Source: Rhynchopus sp. YZ270_cl-10 (taxonomy: Eukaryota > Euglenozoa > Diplonemea > Diplonemida > Diplonemidae). Taken from it: DNA of 64,000 nucleotides. Positions 50,525-60,917 of the stretch are shown one piece after another (position 1 is the stretch's first letter; each line of letters begins with the position of its first letter). Both the position numbers and the translations under genes were made by a program. The DNA is taken from positions 992,001-1,056,000 of the forward strand of contig OZ037884.1 in the NCBI GenBank assembly GCA_964035575.1. The letters are read 5' to 3'. The notes beneath the pieces were generated by a model. The model worked only from the letters and a program-made list of their open reading frames with translations. It was not told where the DNA came from and made no database searches.

Positions 50525-52384
50525 ATGGGTCTGGATGGCGCAGTGCGTGGCCTGGCCCCTCCTCTGCAAAAGCTTGTCCGTCAGTTGAAATGCGTATACA
50601 CCGAGGACGACGTCACGCTTTTGCAGGAGGCCACCACTGCTGATATGGTGAAACTGTACTCCGCCATGTCGAAAGGCGAGCCCGGCGATGATCTCTTCCT
50701 TAACCTTAAGAAAAACCTGTTGAGACGCAGAGGCGATGAAGGATACGAAGATACGCAGCTTGTCATGCCGGAACCGAAGCCGAAGAAGAAAAAGAGAAGG
50801 GCACCACCACCGCCGGAAGAAGAGGTGGAGGAGGTCGAGGAGGTAGAGGAAGAACCAAAACCATCCAAAAAGGAGAAGAAGGCTGCACGCAAGGCAAAAG
50901 AAGCTGAAGAGGCGGAGAAGGCGACCCCTGAAGACTCACCGAATGAGGAGGAACAAAAAGAAACAGAAAACGCAGAGGAACAAAAAGAAGCAGAAGAAGA
51001 AACCACAAGACAGACATCCGAGACAGTCCAGATTGAAGATAACGGTGCAGAAATCGAGCCAATGCAGATGGAGAACCCTGGTGAAAAGCTGACCGAAACG
51101 GAAGCAGTAGATTCTGCGTCAACAGGACCTGCTCCACAGGTTGCGAATGTATTGAAACAGGGTCACGACGAACGCACACAGGACGACGCATCAGAACAAG
51201 ACCAGGAGGAAAGCTTTGAAGACCCGCTCCTCGGAGAGGTGCACCACAGTGAAGGCAAAGCAAAACCGGCAAACAAAAGCTTCTCTGCGACCGCACCAAA
51301 CCTCATGAAGACTCCAACCATATTCTCCACCATTATGGGGGGAGTGAAGAACGCGTCGTTCGCTCATTCAGTGTCCTCTGCGAAATCGCGGGAGTCTCCA
51401 GCACACCCTTCCTCTGCTGCCCCGGTTCTGCTTCAGAGCAAATCAATTTCGCAAAAAAAGAGTAATTCACAAAACGACGAAGGCATGCAAGAAATGGAGG
51501 ACGGAGTGAACGACGTTTCGTTCGAAAACACTGATGAGTTTAGCACAACACGGGGCAGGGCGAAGGCTGTCATAGACCCTTCCACAACGCAGGAGGAGGT
51601 AGCACCAGCGGCGACGGTGAGAGTCATCAAATCAGCCCAACCGATGCAAAGCCTCCCCGAGGACAGCAGCCCACAGCGCAACAGCCCTGAAGAGGATGCT
51701 GACGGGGCCTTCGCGTTAACAAGCTTTGGAGGCGACGACGGCATCGGAGGAGAAGCGCCTAGCGCGGTAAACACCTCATTTTCAGCAATCTCAAAACTTC
51801 CTCAAAGCGCTTCCGAAAGGGGTTTAGGAGCGGTTCCCGACTTTGCTAGAGCAGAGGGAGAGCCGACGCAAAGCAATGCAGCGCAACACCCAACAGACGT
51901 TCGAGCGCATGACGAAGTTGCGGAGAGGCAGGATGCACTTCACGCCGAATATACCGAGGAGCTGCCTCCACTGGATTTTTCTGTTCTTCGCGCGGATTTG
52001 CAGAAGATCACTGCAAAGGTGACACGGCATCAACAACGTGAAGGGAATGTGGTCAAATATGAGATTCTCGTAGCCCCAAGGCGCGCTGCGGAAGACGGAG
52101 AAGAGGAAGAAGGATCCCGCTTCTGGCGGAGGTACGCCTCGTTTGATGCCCTGAAGAAGGAGTACGCCGCGTTGCTGGGAGAGGATGTGGTGCTCCCGAA
52201 GTTCCCAAAGAAGTCGATTTCGAAGCCCCCGACCCAAGAGCAGCTGGACGACAGAGAGCAAGGCCTGCACGCATACCTTCTTGCATTGCACGAAATTGTC
52301 AATGAGCGCGCCGGGGCTGAAGGTGCGGAAGCTACCCTCGGGGCTGACTTCCTCGCGCCTCTCTGTGAGTTCCTTTGTTTGTGA
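50525..52384 (+). CDS. PX-domain protein with long charged linker
   Basis: 619 residues as an unspliced frame. The N-terminal 75 residues are helical and unrecognised. Residues about 80-170 are a basic/acidic low-complexity tract (PKKKKRRAPPPP, EEVEEVEEVEEE). A long polar, probably disordered region follows. Residues about 480-610 form a PX (phox) domain (LDFSVLRADLQKITAKV, RFWRRYASFDALKKEY, LPKFPKKSISKP, LDDREQGLHAYLLALHE), which binds phosphoinositides on endosomal membranes. The start is set by the CCACAG at 50494; the frame is open further upstream only through pre-AG DNA. The last residues CEFLCL may be read-through of an intron: GTGAGT follows position 52364, and an in-phase exon-like stretch lies at 52961-53007. 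Confidence 0.8.
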   Translation: MGLDGAVRGLAPPLQKLVRQLKCVYTEDDVTLLQEATTADMVKLYSAMSKGEPGDDLFLNLKKNLLRRRGDEGYEDTQLVMPEPKPKKKKRRAPPPPEEEVEEVEEVEEEPKPSKKEKKAARKAKEAEEAEKATPEDSPNEEEQKETENAEEQKEAEEETTRQTSETVQIEDNGAEIEPMQMENPGEKLTETEAVDSASTGPAPQVANVLKQGHDERTQDDASEQDQEESFEDPLLGEVHHSEGKAKPANKSFSATAPNLMKTPTIFSTIMGGVKNASFAHSVSSAKSRESPAHPSSAAPVLLQSKSISQKKSNSQNDEGMQEMEDGVNDVSFENTDEFSTTRGRAKAVIDPSTTQEEVAPAATVRVIKSAQPMQSLPEDSSPQRNSPEEDADGAFALTSFGGDDGIGGEAPSAVNTSFSAISKLPQSASERGLGAVPDFARAEGEPTQSNAAQHPTDVRAHDEVAERQDALHAEYTEELPPLDFSVLRADLQKITAKVTRHQQREGNVVKYEILVAPRRAAEDGEEEEGSRFWRRYASFDALKKEYAALLGEDVVLPKFPKKSISKPPTQEQLDDREQGLHAYLLALHEIVNERAGAEGAEATLGADFLAPLCEFLCL

Positions 52385-52863
52385 TTTTTTTTTTGTCTCA
52401 AAGAGGTTTCCTCTTGGCCAGGTACTCAGGTGGGAGCGTATTGCAGTAATAAAAATATCACCACAGAATATTTTTTGCACACTTTGCGCACAAAACAAAG
52501 GAAGAAATTTCATGAAACGGGGGGAGGGGGCGTCGTGTGTGTGGGTTCAGATTTAAAAAAATGGCGCAGAATGTGGATGTGGATGTGTCCTTGTTATTTG
52601 TGATGGAAAAAAACGAAGTGGAGCTTGTGCGCAAAGTGGAAATGGATTTCAAGTCAAATTATAGTAAATTTTTTGTTTCTTTTCTACGCATGCTCTTGGG
52701 AAAAGACCGTGTGAAACCCCGTATGTCTAAAAAAAGCCTCTCTCCATATCCCGTTTTTTGGACCTCATCAGTGACGACATAACTACCATTTTTCTTTTAT
52801 CAAGGTGTGCGTACGAGAGGCTTAGGGTTCGCTTTCTTTTTTTGTATAACGAAAATGTGATCA

Positions 52864-52897
52864 AGGTGAATAAGCACGAGAAGGCTTAGGATCATCT
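52864..52897 (+). repeat. Short hairpin, ACGAGAG-loop family
   Basis: AGGTGAATAAGC, loop ACGAGAA, then GGCTTAGGATCATCTT and the tail ATAAACG. AAGC pairs with GCTT and the outer TGA with TCA. It is a sister of the copies at 792 and 58431. It lies inside the candidate PX-gene intron. Confidence 0.6.
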
Positions 52898-53044
52898 TAT
52901 AAACGTTTCTTCGTATGGTATGAGATACGAGCCTCTCATTCATTACTTTTCTCTCTTCAGCTGCAGCCTTCCAAGAACAGTTCCCTCTCTATGTGGCCCA
53001 ATTTGAGGTGCATTTTATTATCTTCTGTGTCTGCGTCCGATGCA

Positions 53045-53075
53045 CGGTGAGGTGTTTGTACTTTCATCTTTCTCT
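53045..53075 (+). repeat. GGTGAGGT-TTTG(C/T)ACTTTC motif
   Basis: GCACGGTGAGGTGTTTGTACTTTCATC resembles the 53630 sequence (GGTGAGGTTTGCACTTTCC) and the AGTGC/GCACT hairpins, but the stem is incomplete. Confidence 0.35.
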
Positions 53076-54610
53076 TTTTTTTTTTTGCACTTCCAACTTC
53101 ACAGCTTGTTGTTGTACCGTTTTGCATTGTATCCTAACACAATCAGATGAGATGATGCGACCCAAGATGGGATAAATGTGTTACATTAGGAACAGAGGCG
53201 TGAGGGTCATCTTACCAATTTTTTTTTTCTCTTTTTCAAATCTGGTTCGTTTTGTTGTACGGTTTTTTCTTAGAAAGCCCGTATGCTCTCTCTGCGTGTG
53301 TGCAAACCCACCCGCCCCGCATTCCGATCCCACCACGGTGAAGTAAATGAATTGATTTTTGGTTTTACTTTGTGGTTTTCATGGTTGGCTTACAACAGTG
53401 AAAAATCACAAAGGAACACCATAAATCAAGTCATTTTTTACTTTACAGTCGTGCACTCCCGTTGAATGTAGTGTTTCAAAAAACCCCCTATGTCTTATAA
53501 TTGTGTGTCATGAGATGTGCATTTCAATTTTTCTAGAATTTGCACTCGAGGGTTTTTGTATTTCAAGTCGCATGTTTTTTTTAGTTTGTAGGAGAGGTGG
53601 GATACGCAATCTGCATTGATAGTGTGTCCGGTGAGGTTTGCACTTTCCATATCTCTTGACGGGCACAAAAAAAAATACCCAGCTTTTTTGAACGATGTAC
53701 GTGAGTGGGCACGTTTCCATCTTTCAAAAAGCCCCCTTTTCCTCTGTGCCTTGGGATGGCGTTAACATATTTATGGTGGGTCAGTGGTTGTCTTCATATG
53801 TCTGTGTTCACCTGTGAGACTCATTCATCTTTCAAGGTTTATTTTTGTTTTATTGTGGTAAAAGTACCGAGTGCGGTTTTGTGTGTGATTGTTGTGCATT
53901 GCTTCACTGAGGTAGGTCATCCTCAGAAAGAATTTTTTTTTTTTTTTTTTTTTTTTGCAGGCGACAGGGCTTCCGCTTGGTTTTTGGTCTCAAAATTTGG
54001 TCCCCCCGCTTTCTCCGAGCACGAGCGGTCGTCGCGCGCGCTCCTCACAGGGAGGAGAGGGGAGGGAGGTGGGCGCCGCAGGCGGAAAAAAATTGTACTA
54101 TTCGCGGTTTTGCCATGTGTCTTTGTTTTTATGAAGACAGCAAGAGCGCCGCAGGCGCCCGGTACGCTACTTTTGCCCTCTTTCTTGGCTTGTGAAGGTG
54201 GTGGAGGCTGAACGGCTTGTGGAGGAAGCGGAGACGTCATGAAACCACGCACCTTACTACCCAGTGTGCCTCATAGTAAGGCTCATACTGCCCCCTTTTT
54301 TTTTGTGATTCCCAAAAGCCTACGCGGAAGCCCTGCAATCATTGACTCAATGAGTCATCGTTTGCGAAAAAAAAAAAAAATGTCACGAACGTAGTTGAGG
54401 GTGGGTCTTGGGTGTGCGTGAATGGGAAGGGCGCTGTTTCTTTTTTATTCTTTTTTTGCGCACAGTTTGGTTTCTTTTGGCCCCCCCCGAAGTAGAAAAT
54501 TTCTCCCATACATTTTTTCTGTCACATCCTCCTCCCTCCTCCCTCCTCCCTCCTCCTCTCCATTCCTCCCAAATAACCCCCACCCCACCCCCCAGGCAAA
54601 TCCACTGTAT

Positions 54611-57600
54611 ATGGGAAACATGAAGGGTCTTACCGTTCTGTGTGTGGTGCTGCTGTCTGGGATGGTAGACGGCAGGCATCGGTGGTGGCATCAGACTCCC
54701 CCACCAACGCCGCCCACCGCCGCACCCACCGCCGAACCCACCAACGCACCGCCTACTAACGCACCACCGCCACCTGCACCAGGTGCACAGACGTACATTG
54801 GGTGCTACAGGGACACGGCGACACGTGACCTGGACGGAGCAGAGGACTACGGCGGTCAGTACGCGTCGCCCGCCCTCTGCGCACAGTTCTGCTTCTTCGA
54901 CGCGCCAGGCGCACCCTACACCTACATGGGCCTGCAGTACGAGGTTGAGTGCTTCTGCGGCAACAGCTATGGTAGCTACGGCAGCGCTCCGGAGTCGGAG
55001 TGTCCTATGCTCTGCGACAAGGACGCCTCCTCGAACTGTGGTGGGCACTGGAGGAACTCCATCTACGCAGTGGCGGAAATCACACCAACAGACCCACCAC
55101 CGACCCCATCCCCACCGACGCCGGCACCGCCAACGCCAGCACCCCCGACACCGTCCCCACCTACTCCGTCTCCACCAACACCATCCCCGCCAACTCCATC
55201 CCCACCAACACCAGCACCACAGACCCCTGCACCGGATTTGATGTGCTCTGCGTTTTCGTGCCCTCCCAACTGGTCCCCAAAAGCGGGCAGTGTTGCGTGC
55301 AGCACCACACACCAGCTCCAGGCTGACGTGTGCGGAGGGACCTCCATCCAGGATGGCTCCATAGGGTCCGCAAGGTGCTGCTCTCACGATGGTGCAGACT
55401 GTGTCACTAGAGACGCAGGAGGCAGCTGTTACGGAGAGACACTCACCTACTCCCAGGCTATGGACGTGTGTGCACTTGACGGCCGTCGTCTCTGTACCCT
55501 TGCCGAGTTGACACAGTGCTGCGGTACAGGTTGTAGTTACGACAGAACCCACGTCTGGGTGTCCGACGTGGTGCCCGTCAGTTACTGTGACAAGGAGACT
55601 TGCTGCGATGTTGCACCAACACCTGCGCCGCCGACACCGTCGCCACCTACGCCGGCACCGCCAACACCGTCACCTCCCACCCCGTCCCCACCAACACCGG
55701 CACCGCCAACACCGTCCCCCCCCACCCCGTCGCCACCTACGCCGGCACCGCCAACTCCTTCACCTCCCACCCCGTCGCCACCGACACCGTCACCCCCTAC
55801 ACCGTCGCCACCGACACCATCTCCACCAACTCCATCCCCGCCAACACCTGCGCCACCGACCCCTGCGCCCGCAACTGCCACACCGCTGGCACCGCCGACA
55901 GATGCACCACCGACCAACGCACCGGCCACCAACCCGCCTGCAACCAACCCACCTGCCACAAACGCACCTGCAACTAACCCGCCTGCCACCAACCCGCCAG
56001 CAACCAACCCGCCTGCCACGAACCCACCGGCAACCAACCCACCAGCAACCAACCCGCCTGCCACGAACCCTCCGGCGACCAACCCGCCTGCCACCAACCC
56101 ACCTGCCACCAACGCACCTGCAACTAACCCGCCTGCCACCAACCCACCGGCAACATCAGTACCTACACCGCCACCGACGCCGGCACCGACAAGCGCGAAC
56201 TTCCGTGTGACGACATGCACTGGGAAGGGAAGCTTTGGGTCCGTCGCTTCGTTCGAGGTGTTCATCCACATGAATGACGGCTCGAGGACACAGCTGGCGA
56301 ACATCGACCACCCGGATGAAGGCGAGGTGCGCACCTTCCCTGCCCTTGCGAGCCAGTTTGCTTCCGATGTCGAAGGCATTGAGTTCGTCACGACACACCC
56401 CGATGGGTGGAAGATCCAGCTTGTTGAGCTGTGGAGCGGCAGTGTCTGGGAGAGCCTTGTTCTGCCACACCACAACGAGGCGACGCAGCACTGGATTGAT
56501 ATTGTCGACCAGGACAACGTGCGTGCTCCGTCGAAGCTGTTCTTTGCGAAGAAGCAGGCGCCCCTGTCCCCGGGCTCCAACGCTTTCGATATGCGGGCGA
56601 CGACTGGGGCTGGGGCTGGGGACGGCTCGCTGTCGACCTTCCCTGTGCGCATCCACTACAAGAACTCGCAGCACTTCGACGTCGCCCCCTTCGTGATGCC
56701 CACAAGCGTGGAGACCGTCGCCGTGACCAACTCCCCGTACCCGCTCACTGACGTCGACCACATCGAGATCAGCGACACACAGGGTGTCGACAGCTGGACG
56801 CTCGCAAGCTTTGAAGTCGGCTCGGCTGGGTCCTTCAACACATGGGTGCTTCCTGCTCAGTCGAACCGCTACGGGCACGTCCTCGACAAGACACAGGCGA
56901 ATGACGCTGCAGTTGAGCTCAGGTACTTCGTTTTCCATTTACCCCCCCTTTTTTTTGTGAAATTTTCGAAATGAATCTGGGAATTTAACATCGGTTTTTT
57001 ATCTGGACACCTGCATAAACACCAATTCTTTTAAATCTTCTTGTTCTCTCTATCCACTTTTTCTCCCATCAGATACTACCTGCCGACTCTCCCACCACCG
57101 GGCACGGTGTTCACTGTGAACATCCGCTTCACGACCGGGCTCCTCCCTGCACAGGGCTCCACCGACAGCTTCACAGTCACCATTGAGGACGTTAACGGCG
57201 CATCACACAGCTTTGCTGCGACGCTGGACGGGCCTGCGGTTGGGTCGACGCTTGTGGCCACCACCACAACGTGCCCCTTTGCTTCGGACGCAGTGGCTTT
57301 GGTGAATGTCGTGAGCTCTGGCAACGACGACTGGTTTATCGCGCACACCGAGGTGGAATTGACGGGGGGGTACACGACGTTCTACCTGCGCGACTTCTTC
57401 CTTTCGAAGAGCAGGTGGATCTGCGGTGCGTGCACTGGAATGGAGACCAACCTTGTGTTTGTCCCTGCCCCGGTCACCACCTCGGTCACGGAGCCAAGCA
57501 GTGTTGCGGCGGGGAGCTACACCGTCAACATCCGCTTCACGACAGGGTCGAACACTCTCTCGGGGAGCACCGGGACGTTCAAGATCGGACTGCACAGCAT

Positions 57601-57868
57601 GCACGGCGACTACTACAACGCAGGGGTGGTCGTGGCGCCCAGTCTCGGCTCCGTGACGAACTTCGTCTCCACCACAGTGCCCTTCACCAAAAGCGACGTC
57701 GGTGCTGTCTACATCTACCACGGTGGAGACGAAGGATGGGAAATCGCATCCCTTGAGGTAGAAGTCAGCACCGGAAACTACGTTGCCTTCAACGTGAACG
57801 GCCATGGATCGCACTGGGTTGATGGAAACGACGCGCGTACAATGACGGCAGTTGTCTTTACCTGGTAA
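54611..57868 (+). CDS. Secreted WSC / Cys-rich / Pro-Thr linker / PLAT-like repeat protein (2 exons)
   Basis: Exons 54611-56922 and 57073-57868 (150-bp intron, phase 2, GTACTT donor) give 1035 residues. Order: signal peptide 1-21 (LTVLCVVLLSG); Pro/Thr linker; WSC domain about 59-157 (YIGCYRD, ECFCGNSYG, NCGGHWRNSIY), a carbohydrate-binding cysteine module; linker; a Cys-rich domain about 209-335 (CSAFSCPPNW, GRRLCTLAELTQCCGTGC) of the DUF7495 look; a long PPTPSPPTPA then NPPATNPPAT linker about 336-528; then four PLAT/LH2-like beta-sandwich repeats from about 529 (FRVTTCTGKGSFGSVASFEV; FDMRATTGAG; FTVNIRFTTG; YTVNIRFTTG). It is likely an extracellular or cell-surface sugar- or lipid-binding protein. 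A second ATG at 54620 is an alternative start. The intron sits between repeats two and three. Confidence 0.85.
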
Positions 57869-57960
57869 ATTTTTGGGGGAAAAAAAAAAAAAAAAAAAAA
57901 TCAAAGGAAAATAACTGAGATAAGATGAAATTGCAAGTCCGATCCGTAAAAAAAAAAAAT

Positions 57961-58022
57961 ACAGTGGAGGTTGCAAATGGAACAACAACCGAGGCAACCA
58001 ACACTACTCCAACAATTTATCA
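57961..58022 (+). repeat. Dispersed repeat, TAGTGGAG/CTCCA hairpin family, long form
   Basis: ACAGTGGAGGTTGC is followed by ACAACCGAGGCAACCAACAC, then TACTCCAACAATTTATC and poly-A. It aligns with the copies at 2511 and 7521 and begins about 90 bases after the PLAT gene's stop. Confidence 0.6.
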
Positions 58023-58430
58023 AAAAAAAGTGGAAATTGAGTTAAAATCCGGATGGACTAATGGTTGCTATCCCTCCCCGTAAACCCCTCCCCGGTTTTG
58101 TTTGTTTTGAAAAAAAAAAAGCACTGCAAAAAGTAGCAACAAAACAAAACAAAAACCTTCCCAACAGACACATGATGCATTTTTCTATGCATGATTTCAT
58201 GTTTTTTTTCTTCTTTTCTTCTTCGTTTTTTTTTGTCCCCATCTTTCTCCCCCCTTCTTCCCCGACCCCCCCCTCTCCAACTCATCTCAACATACACCGT
58301 GTCTTGTTCGTTCCTCTTCATTTTTTTTTTTAGATGGTGTGTATAGTGGTGAACGCGGCAGGACTATGCACACATCTTTAAAAAAAAATCAATTTTTCTG
58401 TGATTTGGGGCTTTTTTTATGAATATGATA

Positions 58431-58463
58431 AGGTGACTAAGCACGAGAGGCTTAGGGTCATCT
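58431..58463 (+). repeat. Short hairpin, ACGAGAG-loop family (best copy)
   Basis: AGGTGACTAAGC, loop ACGAGAG, then GCTTAGGGTCATCTT. TAAGC pairs with GCTTA and GTGAC with GTCAT by one GU-type step. The tail ATAAACTTTTC follows. Confidence 0.7.
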
Positions 58464-58543
58464 TATAAACTTTTCATTTTTTTTTTTTAGTTGAAAGGCG
58501 TGTATGCATGAAATATAGACGTGGATTCAACTCCCCTTTTTAA

Positions 58544-58577
58544 AAGGTGACCAAGCACAAAGAGGCTTTGGTTCTCA
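58544..58577 (+). repeat. Short hairpin, ACGAGAG-family variant
   Basis: AAGGTGACCAAGC, loop ACAAAGAG, then GCTTTGGTTCTCAT and ATAAAC. ACCAAGC pairs with GCTTTGGT. It lies about 100 bases from the previous copy. Confidence 0.6.
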
Positions 58578-59087
58578 TAAACTTTTTCTTTTCTCTTTCG
58601 GATCTCCGTTCATTGCTCCTACCCTCTTTTTCTCTGCGATGTGATTGCTTTTGGGGGTTTTTTTGGTATGTGATCTTTTCCTTTATAATGTAGTTAGTCG
58701 TAAAGATGGGTGTTTTCCAGGTGATTTGAGAGTCTTAATTCATCTGCTGTCTAACCTTTTCTCGTTTTTTGGTGGCATCTTTTCCCCTTTAGGCTTAGGT
58801 TCATCAAAAAACTTCTTTTTTTTTTTTTTTTGGTCTTTTTTCACTTTTTAGTACGTTGATAGATTCTTGCATGAAAAAAAAGCGTGGTAAAGCAAGACCG
58901 ACATTGCACAATGTTACAGAGTTAATTCTCCAAGAGAAAATAAGCGTGCAATATTCTCGATCAAAAGCTATTCCACGAAATATTTTTTTTTCTGTGCTTT
59001 CATCCATGACGTGGGTTAGTATGAGCATGCATCACAAACTATTCTTTTTTTGTGTTTTCAATGCACGGTTGGGTGTCCACCCCGGTT

Positions 59088-59107
59088 CAGCCGGTCACGA
59101 GAGGGCT
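59088..59107 (+). repeat. Short hairpin with ACGAGAG in a longer dispersed repeat
   Basis: CAGCC, then GGTCACGAGAG, then GGCTG, followed by TGTATTTCAAG. It is part of a roughly 60-bp unit starting GCACGGTTGGGTGTCCACCC at 59063, a short form of the 3802 repeat. Confidence 0.55.
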
Positions 59108-59194
59108 GTGTATTTCAAGCAAACCTTTTTTCTCCTCCATTCGTGCACAATAACCATGCTCTTCTCAGGCATGGTCATGGTCTCCCCCTGAGAT

Positions 59195-59296
59195 GCAAAC
59201 CACGAAATGGAAATATGTAGGAATGGTTTGGGGTCCACCAAAGGTGAACAAATGGACCAAGGTACACTGTTCACTAGCGGGCTGTTGTATTTCAAG
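59195..59296 (+). repeat. About 100-bp dispersed repeat, relative of 3802
   Basis: AAACCACGAAATGGAAAT, then GGAATGGTTTGGGGTCCACC, GGACCAAGGTACACTGTTC, GCGGGCTGTTGTATTTCAAG. The order of blocks is that of 3802-3910. It ends directly at the TA that flanks the next MITE. Confidence 0.55.
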
Positions 59297-59301
59297 TTAT
59301 A

Positions 59302-59452
59302 CACGGCGGACTAGTCAGGGGGACTACTAGTGGAACTACTAGTCGTAACAACTAGTGCTAAACTGGTAGTGTTACTGGTGTAACAATACTCGTAAAACAC
59401 TAGTCATTTGGACTAGCACTACTAGTAGTCCTCCTGACTAGTCCGCCGTGTA
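59302..59452. mobile_element. ACTAGT-rich foldback MITE (151 bp)
   Basis: CACGGCGGACTAGTCAGG at the left is the inverse of CCTGACTAGTCCGCCGTG at the right. TA repeats on both sides (59300-59301, 59453-59454). The interior is filled with ACTAGT and ACTAC words, giving a nearly continuous foldback. Confidence 0.75.
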
Positions 59453-59478
59453 GTCAAAAAAACCCCCCCCCCCCCTTA

Positions 59479-60917
59479 GGGGAGTCCACGTAGCCGTTTT
59501 TTCTGTCACACACCCCAAAAAATCATAAAAAAATGCAAAAAAATCATTCCAAAACACAAAACCACCCCAGAAAACACATTTCTGGGACTATTCCTCACTA
59601 TTTGGTGCCTTTTTGGCACTTTTTGGCACTTTTGGGAACTTTTTTTGACACTTTTTGTAGCGTTTTCACCCCATTTTCACCGTTTTCTAAGGGGGTTTGA
59701 TACAGGGCGATTTATCAAAAAATTCAATTTTTTTCAATAGTCCAAAACAAGAGGAAAAGAGGTATTTTCCACTCAGATATGTCCACAGAGCGATTTCTGG
59801 GGGGTTTTGGGGCCAAAAGTCTATTTTTTTGTACGCCTTTGCTGAAAATTTTGATTTTTTTTTTTGCCGTAAAAACCACTTTTTAGCCGGGAGGAGGAAG
59901 TGTGACATAAGTGTGTCATTGGAGGGGGGCATCTCATAGGCCAGAAAAAAGCGTTTTTTTTACTTGGAAGTAGGGTTTTCTGCCTATTTGGGTGTCCCCG
60001 CATCCATTCCGAGCCGAATTCTGGCCTTCTGTGACTTTTTCGGCGGCCCTTTTGGGGTCGGCATTTGGGAATCATCCCAAGAACACCCCAAAGAACAGGT
60101 ATTTTTAGGGTAAAATGAGTATTTTTTTTGAAAAAAAATATTTCTGGGGGTGCCAAAAAAGCCCCAAAACTATATTTTCCCACCCCCGGACCTCACCCCA
60201 ATATGATGGGAATGGTTTTTGGGTCTTTACAGGTGCTCTTTGGAACTAGAAAGTGTAATTTGCTAAGTGTGACATAAGTGTGACATAAGTGTGACACTAA
60301 GTGTGACATAAGTGTGACATCGGAGGGGGGCATCTCACAGGCCAGAAAAAAGCGTTTTTTTTACTGGAAAGTAGGGTTTTCTGCCTATTTGGATGTCCCC
60401 GCATCCATTCCGAGCCGAATTCTGGCCTGCGGTGACTTTTCTGGTGATTTTTTTCAGGGTTGGTATGTTGGAAACACCCCCAAAAACGGGTATTTTTAGG
60501 GTAAAATGAATGCTTTTCCCAGAAAATTTTATTTCTGGGGCCGAAAATCGGTGCCAAAAAAGCCCCAAAAGCATATTTTCCCACCCTCGGACCTCACCCC
60601 AGTATGATGGGAGTGGTTTTTGGGCTTTACAGGTACTCTTTGGAACTAGAAAGTGTGATTTGCTAAGTGTGACATAAGTGTGACATAAGCGTCACATTTT
60701 TGTCACACATTTTTCGTGTTTTTTTTCAGAAAAACACGATTTTTTTAAGGAACAAAGCTTCTGTTGAGGTCGTCTGTGGTTTTAATGAGATATTTTTGTG
60801 ATCGGGAGGTGGTTTTGGGGCCAAATACGACTATTTTAGTGGATTTCTTAACCTAAAACTCAAAAAAATGGGTTTGTGACACGGTTTCTTAAGGAATTCC
60901 TACTACGTGGACTCCCC
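59479..60917. mobile_element. Inverted-repeat element with internal tandem units (1439 bp)
   Basis: GGGGAGTCCACGTAG at the left and CTACGTGGACTCCCC at the right are perfect inverses, flanked by TA (59477-59478, 60918-60919). Inside, two units of about 390 bp (about 59896-60290 and 60300-60690) are strongly similar, each with GGAGGGGGGCATCTCA and the text CATCCATTCCGAGCCGAATT. Runs of AAGTGTGACAT separate them. No recognisable transposase is present, so it looks non-autonomous. Confidence 0.75.

Larger units (their letters stand above)
52385..54610. other. Intergenic or intronic region
   Basis: Mostly poly-T-rich DNA with hairpins at about 52804-52833 and 52864-52897. A strong 20-base poly-T and GCAG acceptor at about 53960 precedes GC-rich DNA with GCGCCGCAGGCGC-type palindromes (about 54075-54165). 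If the PX gene is spliced, part of this is its intron or 3' region. C-rich DNA ends in CCCAG at 54595. Confidence 0.45.

Noticed and set aside
54422-54610. Upstream extension of the WSC/PLAT frame
   Set aside because: It crosses a C-rich tract and CCCAG at 54595. A good signal peptide begins at 54611.
55582-56652. 356-codon minus-strand frame rich in GGDGVGGAGV
   Set aside because: It is the reverse reading of the PPTPSPPTPA/NPPATNPPAT linker of the WSC/PLAT gene. Low-complexity DNA gives open frames on both strands.
59821-60584. Two similar minus-strand frames in the 1.4-kb element
   Set aside because: Their likeness follows from the DNA duplication, and the composition is basic low-complexity with no transposase motif.
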